Origin: CBDHHC01 sp050633205
GTDB taxonomy: Bacteria; Pseudomonadota; Alphaproteobacteria; Rhizobiales; CBDHHC01
Length of the DNA stretch: 26,910 nt
Direction of reading: 5' to 3'
Assembly (NCBI GenBank): GCA_050633205.1
Contig: JBOEGA010000153.1
Coordinates: 1-26,910, forward strand
The notes beneath the pieces were generated by a model. It was not told the DNA's origin. It searched no databases and was given only the letters and a program-made list of their open reading frames with translations. This document shows, in pieces, positions 1 through 7,385 of this stretch (the stretch's first letter is position 1; each line of letters begins with the position of its first letter). Position numbers and translations under genes: made by a program.

Positions 1-432
1 GGCATTAATTTCTTTGAGTTTTGTTTTGATAATATTGCGAAGCTGAATGTCCTCGAAAAAGATATCCAGAAACTCGTCCCTGGTCAGTGTGAATACAAAT
101 TCATCCTCACCTTCACCATCAGGACTGCCTCCACTGCCGCCTTGCCCGGACTCTTCCGTAGGCTTGGGAATTTCATCTCCAACAATATATTCCTGGTTTC
201 CTGGCAGGACAAAGTCTCTTTTGCCCTTGTCACGCCCGAGTGAAAATGATGGTTCCCGGAGGCTGCGCGAGTTAATGCGCATTTTCTCTCCGCTTTCCGC
301 TTCAGAAATTTTCCGTTTTTTTAGTGCTCGACTGACCGATCTGCGGATTTCATTTTTAGCCCGGCGAATAAAACGCTGCCTGTTTCCGAGACTCTTGGAT
401 TTTGGGTTAAGACGGCGGTCAATAATATGCAT
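1..432 (-). CDS. DUF444 / YeaH-YhbH family protein, N-terminal 144 residues (runs off left edge)
   Basis: The minus-strand frame is open from an ATG at 432 to the window edge, so only the N-terminus is present. The protein begins MHIIDRRLNPKSKSLGNRQR and continues with a basic Arg/Lys-rich segment, a Gly/Ser/Pro linker (about residues 90-105) and the stretch DEFLDIFFEDIQL (about 118-130). All of these match the start of YeaH/YhbH (DUF444) proteins, whose C-terminal part, not seen here, resembles a von Willebrand factor A domain. An AGAAGG lies six bases upstream of the ATG. It follows prkA on the same strand after a gap of about 110 bases. The prkA-yeaH pairing is widespread and linked in enterobacteria to starvation and stress; the molecular role is not established. 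No stop or frameshift is visible in the part present. Confidence 0.88.
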   Translation of the reverse strand, partial: MHIIDRRLNPKSKSLGNRQRFIRRAKNEIRRSVSRALKKRKISEAESGEKMRINSRSLREPSFSLGRDKGKRDFVLPGNQEYIVGDEIPKPTEESGQGGSGGSPDGEGEDEFVFTLTRDEFLDIFFEDIQLRNIIKTKLKEINA

Positions 433-545
433 GTGCAACCTTCTGTTCTCGCATCAGGCGCAACCGGAAGTATCTGTTTCAAGACTTTCAAGCTGCCGCG
501 CCTAATGCTCACATTCAAAGGGAATTGTTATTATCGTCCACTTTA

Positions 546-2492
546 TTAGCTGGACTTCTTAACCCTCATATACCATTCAACAAGTCGGCGAACCTGTCGG
601 GGAGTATAATTTCTCTTGGTCATACGTTCCACAAACTCATTATGTTTCTGTTCCGCTTCAGTATCTTTCTTCGCTCCGAAACTGATAACCGGAAGAAGAT
701 CTTCAACCTGACTGAACATACGTTTTTCAATCACATCGCGGATTTTCTCATAAGATGTCCAGCTCGGGTTCTGGCCGCCATTTCTGGCTCTTGCTCTCAA
801 CGAGAATTTCACTACCTCATATCGGAAGTCTTTCGGATTTGCGATACGTGCCGGTTTCTCAATTTTGGAAAGTTCCTGATCAAGAAGAGAACGGTCCATA
901 AGTTGTCCTGTATCAGGATCTTTAAAGTCGTGATCCTCAATCCATGCATCTGCATAGGCTACATAACGGTCAAACAGATTTTGTCCGAAATCATGATAGG
1001 ATTCCAGGTAAGCCTTCTGAATTTCGTTACCAATAAACTCGGCATATTTCGGAGACAGGTCTTCCTTGATAAACTCGATATAACGGCTTTCAATTTCATC
1101 AGGGAATTGCTCGCGCTGAATAGCACGCTCAAGAACATACATCAGATGAACCGGATCTGCCGCAACTTCCTCATTATCAAAGTTAAACACTTCAGAGAGA
1201 ACCTTATAGGCAAAGCGGGTCGATGAACCGTCCATACCCTCGGTTAAGCCTGCAACATCACGATACTCCTGAATGGTTTTCGCCTGAGGGTCCGTGTCCT
1301 TAAGGCTGTCACCGTCATAAATACGCATTTTTGAAGTCAGGGTAGAGTTCTCATGATCTTTCAGCCTTGTCAGAACCGAGAACTGTGCAAGCATATCCAG
1401 AGTGCCAGGTGCACATGGAGCTTCTGACAATTCACTGGAAGCAAGAAGCTTTTCATAGATACGCTTCTCTTCAGTAATACGCAGGCAGTAAGGAACCTGT
1501 ATCACACAGATCCTGTCAAGAAAGGCTTCATTATTCCGGTTGGCTTTAAATTTCTGCCACTCAGATTCGTTTGAGTGGGCAACAATGATACCCTGATACG
1601 GCATCGCGCCAACATTCTCCGTACCCACATAGTTGCCTTCCTGAGTAGCAGTAAGGAGTGGGTGGAGCATTTTAATCGGTGCTTTGAACATCTCAACGAA
1701 CTCAAGAAGTCCCTGAGTTGTAAGGTTCAGGCCGCCACTATGAGAGTAGGCATCCGCATCGTTCTGTCCGAAGAATTCAAGCTTGCGGATATCGAGCTTT
1801 CCAACCAGTGCAGAGATATCCTGGTTATTTTCGTCACTGGGCTCCGTTTTGGCAATACCAATCTGTCTGAGTTTTGACGGGTACATCTTGACCACTTTAA
1901 ATTTGGAAATGTCTCCACCAAATTCATCAAGACGTTTCACTGCCCATGGGGACATGTGATTGGTCATTCGCCGTCTTGGAATACCATATTTCTCTTCAAC
2001 CACATCGCCCATCGTTGTAGGGTCAAATAAACCCAGCGGGCTCTCATAAAGTGGACTGATTTCTTCTCCGGCCTTCAGCACATAGATAGGGCAATCTTCC
2101 ATGAGTTCTTTAAGGCGTTCCGCAAGTGAGGACTTACCACCACCTACCGGGCCGAGCAGATAGAGAATCTGTTTGCGTTCTTCCAGTCCTTGCGCCGCAT
2201 GTCGGAAGAAGCTGACGATACGCTCTATGGTCTCTTCAAGACCGTAAAAATCTTTAAATGCTGGGTAAACTTTAATAGTACGGTTCATAAAGATGCGACC
2301 CAGACGAGGGTCTTTTGCGGTATCCACAACCTCAGGTTCACCGATTGCCGCGATCATTCGTTCTGCGGCTGAGGCATACATCATCGGATCTTTGCGGCAA
2401 CCCTCAAAATAATCCTTTAACTCATACTCAGTGTGGCTCTGTTTTTTATAAGTATCGGCATAAATCTCGTGAATATCGTCGCTAGCTGTCAT
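546..2492 (-). CDS. prkA: PrkA-type serine protein kinase / AAA+ protein
   Basis: The product is 648 residues, close to E. coli YeaG/PrkA (about 640). It has an N-terminal AAA+ module with the Walker A GPVGGGKSS at residues 114-122 after a conserved DFYGLEETIERIV stretch, and a C-terminal part similar to eukaryotic kinase regions. The family is described as a serine kinase or an ATPase/protease in stress and stationary phase; the substrate here is unknown. Translation could begin at a TTG at 2504. I chose the ATG at 2492 because GAGG sits six bases before it, while the TTG has no such site. The gene precedes the DUF444 gene on the same strand, as in other proteobacteria. The promoter must lie in the gap shared with rplU, but I found no convincing -35/-10 for the minus strand. 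Confidence 0.95.
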   Translation of the reverse strand: MTASDDIHEIYADTYKKQSHTEYELKDYFEGCRKDPMMYASAAERMIAAIGEPEVVDTAKDPRLGRIFMNRTIKVYPAFKDFYGLEETIERIVSFFRHAAQGLEERKQILYLLGPVGGGKSSLAERLKELMEDCPIYVLKAGEEISPLYESPLGLFDPTTMGDVVEEKYGIPRRRMTNHMSPWAVKRLDEFGGDISKFKVVKMYPSKLRQIGIAKTEPSDENNQDISALVGKLDIRKLEFFGQNDADAYSHSGGLNLTTQGLLEFVEMFKAPIKMLHPLLTATQEGNYVGTENVGAMPYQGIIVAHSNESEWQKFKANRNNEAFLDRICVIQVPYCLRITEEKRIYEKLLASSELSEAPCAPGTLDMLAQFSVLTRLKDHENSTLTSKMRIYDGDSLKDTDPQAKTIQEYRDVAGLTEGMDGSSTRFAYKVLSEVFNFDNEEVAADPVHLMYVLERAIQREQFPDEIESRYIEFIKEDLSPKYAEFIGNEIQKAYLESYHDFGQNLFDRYVAYADAWIEDHDFKDPDTGQLMDRSLLDQELSKIEKPARIANPKDFRYEVVKFSLRARARNGGQNPSWTSYEKIRDVIEKRMFSQVEDLLPVISFGAKKDTEAEQKHNEFVERMTKRNYTPRQVRRLVEWYMRVKKSS

Positions 2493-3080
2493 TCCTGGCC
2501 TCAATCTCTACGGGGTTCAAATAGTATATGGTTATCTCCTTGTATTCGTTGTATAGGCTCCATTAAAAATTCATGTTCCTTCACCAAATAGTGTACATCA
2601 TACTACCATAGAAACATAGGGCTTTCGTAAAGATCCCGCGCAGTCCATTTGGTAAATTGGAGTACCTATATCCTACGATCCTTGTTATTATATCAGTATT
2701 TTCAAGCAATTCTTAGTCGACCTTAGCATTGTTTTTCCGGTTATTCTTAAACGAGGGTGATTTTTTTTAATACATTAACTAACCTATTTTTAAGATTTCT
2801 GTTTGTTAACCATACGAGGACTGTAAGTTGCATAGTATTTTATTTCACCAGGGGCAAAATCAAAAAAAATAGTTTCAACTATTCCCCATTGACATGCCTT
2901 GAAATCCTTTTATAGTGCCCGCTCAATCACACAAAATGTGAAATTACGGAAGTTTGGCGCAGCCCGAGGCATGTGTGACCAATATTTTACGGTCATTTCT
3001 TTAAGCTCGCACCTTAAATAATTGTAATAATTAGATAGGGTTGTGACGCCACAGGGCGCGATATAAGAAGGAACCAACCA
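2493..3080. other. Divergent intergenic region between prkA and rplU (588 bases)
   Basis: No coding region is supported here. The stretch is AT-rich and holds the control regions of prkA (leftward) and rplU-rpmA (rightward). The rightward promoter at 2889-2916 is clear. No leftward promoter stands out, and the most conspicuous part (2700-2880) is simply A/T runs. No tRNA or terminator is seen. Confidence 0.6.
2889..2916 (+). promoter_or_regulatory. Putative sigma70-type promoter of rplU-rpmA
   Basis: A perfect -35 TTGACA (2889-2894) is followed after 16 bases by TATAGT (2911-2916), a five-of-six match to the -10 consensus. Transcription would begin near 2923, leaving a leader of about 158 bases before the rplU ATG. 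This is the best promoter match I saw in the window and it fits a highly expressed ribosomal protein operon. Confidence 0.6.
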
Positions 3081-3671
3081 ATGTATGCGGTTATTCGCAC
3101 AGGCGGTAAGCAATATCGTGTTACTGCTGAAGATATAATCAGAGTTGAAAAAGTCGAAGGCGAAGAAGGTCAGATCATTCAGTTTGACGATGTTCTTATG
3201 GTTGCCGGAGACGGCGAACCTGAAGTTGGCGCTCCAACAGTAGCTGGCGCATCTGTCGCTGGAGAAGTTGTAGAGCAGGGCCGCGGTAAGAAAGTTATCG
3301 TATTCAAAAAGAAACGTCGTCACAACTATCGCCGTAAGGCAGGTCATCGTCAGCATTTGACAACAGTTCGCATCACTGAAATTCTTACAGGTGGCAAAAA
3401 GCCTTCAAAAGCTGCAGCAGCTAAGCCTAAGAAAGAAGAAAAAACAGATGCTTTGTTTGATGCCCCAAAAGGCAAAGCTGACGACTTGAAAAAAATCTCT
3501 GGCGTAGGTCCGGTTCTTGAGAAAAAACTGAACGCGCTGGGTATCACGAAATACTCTCAGATCGCTGAATTCTCAGACAAAGATATTCAGAAAGTTGACG
3601 AAGTTCTTAATTTTAAAGGCCGTATTCAGCGCGAAGACTGGATTTCACAGGCTAAAGAACTAAGCAAGTAA
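3081..3671 (+). CDS. rplU: 50S ribosomal protein L21 with C-terminal helix-hairpin-helix extension
   Basis: Residues 1-103 are a full L21: MYAVIRTGGKQYRV at the start, then the rRNA-binding stretch FKKKRRHNYRRKAGHRQ and LTTVRITEI. Bacterial L21 normally ends here at about 103 residues. This one is 196 residues, with a Lys/Ala linker (104-130) and a C-terminal module (about 134-194) containing ISGVGPVLEKKLNALGI, a helix-hairpin-helix-type motif. Similar extensions are common in alphaproteobacterial L21. The module may contact RNA or an assembly factor, but its role is not established. An AGAAGGAA lies just upstream of the ATG. rpmA follows after 27 bases, the usual L21-L27 pair of the large subunit. 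Confidence 0.97.
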   Translation: MYAVIRTGGKQYRVTAEDIIRVEKVEGEEGQIIQFDDVLMVAGDGEPEVGAPTVAGASVAGEVVEQGRGKKVIVFKKKRRHNYRRKAGHRQHLTTVRITEILTGGKKPSKAAAAKPKKEEKTDALFDAPKGKADDLKKISGVGPVLEKKLNALGITKYSQIAEFSDKDIQKVDEVLNFKGRIQREDWISQAKELSK

Positions 3672-3698
3672 AGCAAGAGACGCGAAAGGAATTAACTC

Positions 3699-3965
3699 AT
3701 GGCTCATAAGAAAGCAGGCGGTTCATCCCGTAATGGACGCGACTCAGCCGGTCGTCGTCTTGGTGTAAAAAAATTCGGTGGCGAAAAGGTCATCCCAGGT
3801 AATATCATTATCCGTCAGCGTGGTACAAAATGGAACCCGGGCACAAACGTAGGTATGGGCAAAGATCATACTATTTTTGCGTTGGTTGATGGCAATGTTG
3901 AATTCAAAACCAAAGCTCAGGGCAAGGTTTTTGTTTCTGTTGTCCCGGCAGCCGACGCAAAATAA
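3699..3965 (+). CDS. rpmA: 50S ribosomal protein L27
   Basis: The product is 88 residues, the usual length. It begins MAHKKAGGSSRNGRDS and has the family stretch GGEKVIPGNIIIRQRGTKWN, so it is a complete L27. The N-terminal tail of L27 reaches toward the peptidyl transferase centre. There is no N-terminal extension before AHKKAGG of the kind cleaved off in Firmicutes. A GAAAGGA lies eight bases before the ATG. It is co-transcribed with rplU, and the intrinsic terminator at 4023-4057 follows. Confidence 0.98.
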   Translation: MAHKKAGGSSRNGRDSAGRRLGVKKFGGEKVIPGNIIIRQRGTKWNPGTNVGMGKDHTIFALVDGNVEFKTKAQGKVFVSVVPAADAK

Positions 3966-3987
3966 CGGCGGCTAAACGATATTTAAT

Positions 3988-4012
3988 CCGTCGGTTTCCT
4001 GAACCCCGACGG
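3988..4012 (+). other. Hairpin between rpmA and its terminator
   Basis: CCGTCGG (3988-3994) pairs exactly with CCGACGG (4006-4012) around an 11-base loop. No T-run follows, so it is not a terminator itself. It may stabilise the rpmA 3' end or be a remnant of an earlier terminator. Confidence 0.5.
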
Positions 4013-4022
4013 TAGAAATTTG

Positions 4023-4057
4023 AAAAGGGGAAGCGCGGAAGCCGGCTTCCCCTTTTT
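4023..4057 (+). terminator. Rho-independent terminator after rplU-rpmA
   Basis: AAAAGGGGAAG (4023-4033) pairs perfectly with CTTCCCCTTTT (4046-4056) around a 12-base loop, and the T-run extends to 4057. The 11-pair stem with flanking A- and T-tracts is a textbook intrinsic terminator. It ends only 16 bases before the start codon of the next gene. Confidence 0.9.
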
Positions 4058-4073
4058 CCGTATGGAGATGCAG

Positions 4074-4616
4074 ATGGAACAGGTTCAGGAAAGCGCAAGA
4101 GAGATACGTACTGAAAGACTGCTGTTGCGGCCTCATAATATGGCAGACGCACCAGCAATAGCTGAGTTATGCGGTAACTATAATGTATCGAAATGGACAA
4201 CCAATATCCCTCATCCCTATTCTCTCCAGGATGCAGAAGACTTTATTTCACTGTGTCAGGCTTGGTGGAAAAACGGAAAAGACTGTGCATTTGTTATCAC
4301 GCTGCATGACACAGGTCAGATCATAGGCACGATAGGTGCTCATATGCGGGAAGCTGGTGAGTTTGAAGTTGGCTACTGGCTTGGCGAGCCATTCTGGAAG
4401 AAAGGCTATGCTACAGAAACTGCTATTGCCATGATTGGATATATCAGGGAAAAACGAAACCCTGAACGTATATGGGCTGGCTATGCTGATGGGAATGCAG
4501 CTTCGGCAAGGGTTCTTGAAAAGGCAGGTTTTGTTAAACTTGGTGCATCAAAGTGCGTAGCCAGTAAAGCGCAACAGAAAGAAATGACCTGCAACCTTAT
4601 GGAACTGCAAATGTAG
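4074..4616 (+). CDS. GNAT-family N-acetyltransferase (RimJ/RimL-like), first of a tandem pair
   Basis: This is a 180-residue GNAT of the Acetyltransf_3 type. It opens with RTERLLLRPHNMADAPAIAEL and carries EVGYWLGEPFWKKGYATE, the region where acetyl-CoA pyrophosphate is held by a Q/RxxGxG/A-like loop. It ends with the family's VLEKAGFVKLG motif. The substrate cannot be read from the sequence; relatives acetylate ribosomal protein N-termini, other proteins or small molecules. The frame is open upstream to 4020, but that lies in the terminator stem. Of the ATGs at 4062, 4068 and 4074, only 4074 has a properly spaced GGAG (4064-4067). A GNAT gene between rpmA and obgE is a recurring arrangement in Alphaproteobacteria. 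Confidence 0.9.
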   Translation: MEQVQESAREIRTERLLLRPHNMADAPAIAELCGNYNVSKWTTNIPHPYSLQDAEDFISLCQAWWKNGKDCAFVITLHDTGQIIGTIGAHMREAGEFEVGYWLGEPFWKKGYATETAIAMIGYIREKRNPERIWAGYADGNAASARVLEKAGFVKLGASKCVASKAQQKEMTCNLMELQM

Positions 4617-4623
4617 AGATTGA

Positions 4624-5160
4624 ATGATGTCTATAGAGCAATATGAGACAAACAGGCTTATACTGCGCCCTTTCAAAGAAGCAGATATTGAAAGGCTTGC
4701 AGAGATAGCAAATGATTATGACATAGCTCGTCAGACTTCAAAACTGCCGTATCCCCTGAAGCAGGAGGACGTGGCAGGCTTGTTTGAAGAAATCAGGAAT
4801 GATATTGCATATGCCATTATTTACGAAGGTGAGCTGGTAGGAAGTATAAGCGCACGAAGCATAACAGACGATGAGGCAGAGTTAAGCTACTGGTTAGGCA
4901 AAGCCTGGTGGAAAATGGGAATAGCGAGTGAAGCAGTCACATTCTTTATTACTCATTTATTCCAGCACCACGACTTCACCAGATTGCAGGCCTCTCGCGC
5001 AAAGGATAATCCCGGTTCAGGCCGTGTGCTTGAAAAGGTTGGATTTAAAAACATTGGCCCGGTTCTGTATTATTCAAGAGCCAGGGATGAAGATGTCCCT
5101 TGCTGGACATACAGATTATTAAAAGCGGACTGGCAATCCGGGAATGGTGAAGTGTTATGA
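4624..5160 (+). CDS. GNAT-family N-acetyltransferase, second of a tandem pair
   Basis: This 178-residue GNAT is of the same type as its upstream neighbour: ETNRLILRPFKEADIERLAEI at the start, ELSYWLGKAWWKMGIASEAV in the acetyl-CoA-binding region and RVLEKVGFKNIG near the end. The two proteins are similar in plan but clearly diverged, consistent with an old duplication. The gene begins seven bases after the first GNAT stop. ATGs at 4624 and 4627 are both possible. Its stop codon overlaps the obgE start as ATGA, so the two are probably translationally coupled. The substrate is unknown. Confidence 0.88.
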   Translation: MMSIEQYETNRLILRPFKEADIERLAEIANDYDIARQTSKLPYPLKQEDVAGLFEEIRNDIAYAIIYEGELVGSISARSITDDEAELSYWLGKAWWKMGIASEAVTFFITHLFQHHDFTRLQASRAKDNPGSGRVLEKVGFKNIGPVLYYSRARDEDVPCWTYRLLKADWQSGNGEVL

Positions 5161-6209
5161 AATTTTTGGATCAGGCTCGTGTATCCGTAAAATCAGGCGG
5201 TGGTGGAGATGGATGTATTAGTTTCCGGCGTGAGAAATATATTGAATTTGGCGGTCCTGATGGTGGTAACGGGGGTAAGGGTGGCGATGTCTGGGTAGAA
5301 TGCGTAGACAATCTGAACACGCTTATTGATTTTCGTTACCAGCAACACTACAAGGCTACTAAAGGCATTCACGGCATGGGACGCGACCGTTCCGGCTCTG
5401 CAGGTGAGGATGTAACTCTGAAGGTTCCGCCTGGAACTCAGATATTTGCAGTCGATAATGAAACCCTGCTGGCTGATCTTACTAAACCCGGTCAGCGCAT
5501 TTGCCTCCTGGAGGGTGGTAATGGTGGCTTCGGTAACGCCCATTTTAAATCCTCAACCAATCAGGCCCCGCGCCATTGTAATCCCGGCTTGCCCGGAGAG
5601 GAAATGGATATCTGGTTGCGCCTGAAGTTGATTGCAGATGCCGGGCTTGTTGGTCTGCCAAACGCAGGAAAATCAACCTTTCTAGCCGCTGTCTCTGCAG
5701 CAAAACCAAAAATCGCAGCCTATCCCTTTACGACCCTGCATCCAAACCTTGGCGTTGTAAAAATTGGTGAAGTGGATTTCGTACTCGCTGATATTCCAGG
5801 CCTGATTGAAGGTGCCCATGAAGGCGCTGGTATTGGAGATCGTTTCCTCGGTCATATCGAGCGTTGCCGTATCGTATTGCATCTGATCGATATTACAGAG
5901 GAAGATCCTGTCAAAGCCTATGAAACTGTGCGTAAAGAACTGGATTTATACGGCGGTGGCCTTGAAGACAAAAAAGAAATCATAGCCCTGTCCAAATGTG
6001 ATGCTGTAACAGAAGAAGAACAGCAGCAAAAAGCTGCGCTTCTGCACGAAGCAACAAATCGTCAGCCAATGTTACTTTCCGCTGTGTCAGGTTTCAATAT
6101 AGATACTGCATTGCATAGGCTTGGAAAAGAAATCAGCACATCTCAAAAAAGAGAAATCGCTGAGAGAGACATGGACCCGGCAGAAAAGGATCAGGGGTGG
6201 CGTCCTTAA
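5157..6209 (+). CDS. obgE: GTPase Obg/CgtA
   Basis: The product is 350 residues, normal for the family. Residues 1-158 form the glycine-rich Obg fold (GGGGDGCISFRREKY, GGPDGGNGGKGGDVW). The GTPase domain follows with G1 GLPNAGKS (166-173), G2 FTTLHPN (191-197), G3 DIPG (212-215), a G4-like SKCD (279-282) where NKxD is canonical, and G5 SAVSG (308-312). Obg is an essential GTPase that binds the 50S subunit late in assembly and links growth to ppGpp. The C-terminus is a short acidic tail ending GWRP. Its ATG overlaps the stop of the upstream GNAT gene. The G4 Ser-for-Asn change is a mild variant, and I expect GTP binding to be kept. Confidence 0.97.
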   Translation: MKFLDQARVSVKSGGGGDGCISFRREKYIEFGGPDGGNGGKGGDVWVECVDNLNTLIDFRYQQHYKATKGIHGMGRDRSGSAGEDVTLKVPPGTQIFAVDNETLLADLTKPGQRICLLEGGNGGFGNAHFKSSTNQAPRHCNPGLPGEEMDIWLRLKLIADAGLVGLPNAGKSTFLAAVSAAKPKIAAYPFTTLHPNLGVVKIGEVDFVLADIPGLIEGAHEGAGIGDRFLGHIERCRIVLHLIDITEEDPVKAYETVRKELDLYGGGLEDKKEIIALSKCDAVTEEEQQQKAALLHEATNRQPMLLSAVSGFNIDTALHRLGKEISTSQKREIAERDMDPAEKDQGWRP

Positions 6210-6228
6210 TGTGGGCATTGAAACAGCT

Positions 6229-7365
6229 ATGAGAGAAGAGTGGCAATCAGCAAAACGTATCGTTGTTAAAATTGGCTCAGCACTGCTTGTAAATGCAGAG
6301 ACCGGAGAATTAAACCGGGAATGGCTGAACTCACTGGTAGACGATCTTGCTGAGTTAAAGCATCAGGGAAAAGAGATTGTATTAGTGTCCTCCGGTGCTA
6401 TTGCGCTGGGGCGCCAGAGTCTGGGACTTCCGGCTGGGCCGCTTCAGCTTCAGGAGGGGCAGGCCTCAGCGGCAGTCGGCCAGATCGCTTTAGCTCATGC
6501 CTATGAGGAAATATTTAAAACCCGGAACATCGTAACGGCGCAGATCCTGTTGACCTTGGGCGATACAGAACTGCGCCGTCGCTACCTGAATGCAAGATCA
6601 ACAATTCAGACGCTCCTGAAGCTGGGAGCAATCCCTGTTGTAAATGAAAATGATACGGTAGCCACCTCCGAAATACGTTACGGCGATAATGATCGCCTCG
6701 CTGCCCGTGTAGCCAGCATGATAAGTGCTGACTGCCTGATTCTGCTTTCGGACATAGATGGCCTTTACACGGCTCCCCCTAATAATGATCCGAATGCGAA
6801 ACTGATAGAAGAAGTATCTCAGATCACTCCAGAGATTGAAGCAATGGCTGGTGATGCAGGGACAGCTCTATCTCGTGGTGGCATGGTGACCAAAATTGTG
6901 GCCGCTAAAATAGCCGTAAGCGCAGGAACGCATATGGTTATCACAACAGGCCGTGTGACAAATCCTTTAAAAACCTGGCAGAATGGCGGAAACGCAACCT
7001 GGTTCCTGTCAAATGCCAACCCGGTAACCGCTCGAAAAAAATGGATCGCAGGCAGTCTGGTTCCAAAGGGCAAACTTGTCATCGATAACGGCGCAGCCAA
7101 AGCACTGTCAAATGGCAATAGCCTCCTGCCGGCAGGCGTTGTCGCTGCTGAAGGAGAATTTGATCGCGGCGATGCAGTGACCATATGCGATCAGCAGGGA
7201 TCAGAATTAGGTCGTGGGTTGGTTGCCTATAATAATAAAGAAGCACAAATTATTCTGGGACAGAAAAGCGATCAGATCATTCGCCGCCTTGGCTATGAAG
7301 GCAGGTCTGAACTGGTCCATCGCGATGACATGGTTCTGAACGAATTTATATATAGTGACATCTGA
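6229..7365 (+). CDS. proB: Glutamate 5-kinase
   Basis: The product is 378 residues and catalyses the first step of proline synthesis, the ATP-dependent phosphorylation of glutamate. The amino-acid kinase domain starts at RIVVKIGSALLV and includes LVSSGAIALG, PVVNENDTVAT, GDNDRLAARVA and LLSDIDGLYT. A C-terminal PUA domain spans about residues 280-370 (SLLPAGVVAAEGEFDRGDAV). The start is uncertain. The ATG at 6229 puts nine residues before the kinase core, as in relatives. A GTG at 6211, one base after the obgE stop, has a better GGGGTGG site and would add six residues. The gene follows obgE directly and precedes proA, the enzyme for the next step. Confidence 0.96.
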   Translation: MREEWQSAKRIVVKIGSALLVNAETGELNREWLNSLVDDLAELKHQGKEIVLVSSGAIALGRQSLGLPAGPLQLQEGQASAAVGQIALAHAYEEIFKTRNIVTAQILLTLGDTELRRRYLNARSTIQTLLKLGAIPVVNENDTVATSEIRYGDNDRLAARVASMISADCLILLSDIDGLYTAPPNNDPNAKLIEEVSQITPEIEAMAGDAGTALSRGGMVTKIVAAKIAVSAGTHMVITTGRVTNPLKTWQNGGNATWFLSNANPVTARKKWIAGSLVPKGKLVIDNGAAKALSNGNSLLPAGVVAAEGEFDRGDAVTICDQQGSELGRGLVAYNNKEAQIILGQKSDQIIRRLGYEGRSELVHRDDMVLNEFIYSDI

Positions 7366-7385
7366 GACAGGAAGTGGATTTAAAT

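Noticed and set aside
525..1226. Long plus-strand open frame of 233 codons opposite prkA
   Set aside because: It lies wholly inside prkA on the other strand, its protein resembles no family, and the prkA frame explains the sequence. The frame at 47-505 is likewise the shadow of the DUF444 gene.
2505..2530. GGTTCAAAT sequence resembling a tRNA T-loop
   Set aside because: No flanking pairing and no cloverleaf can be drawn around it.
4020..4073. N-terminal extension of the first GNAT protein from a TTG at 4020
   Set aside because: The added codons are the arms of the rpmA terminator, and a good ribosome site exists only for ATG 4074.
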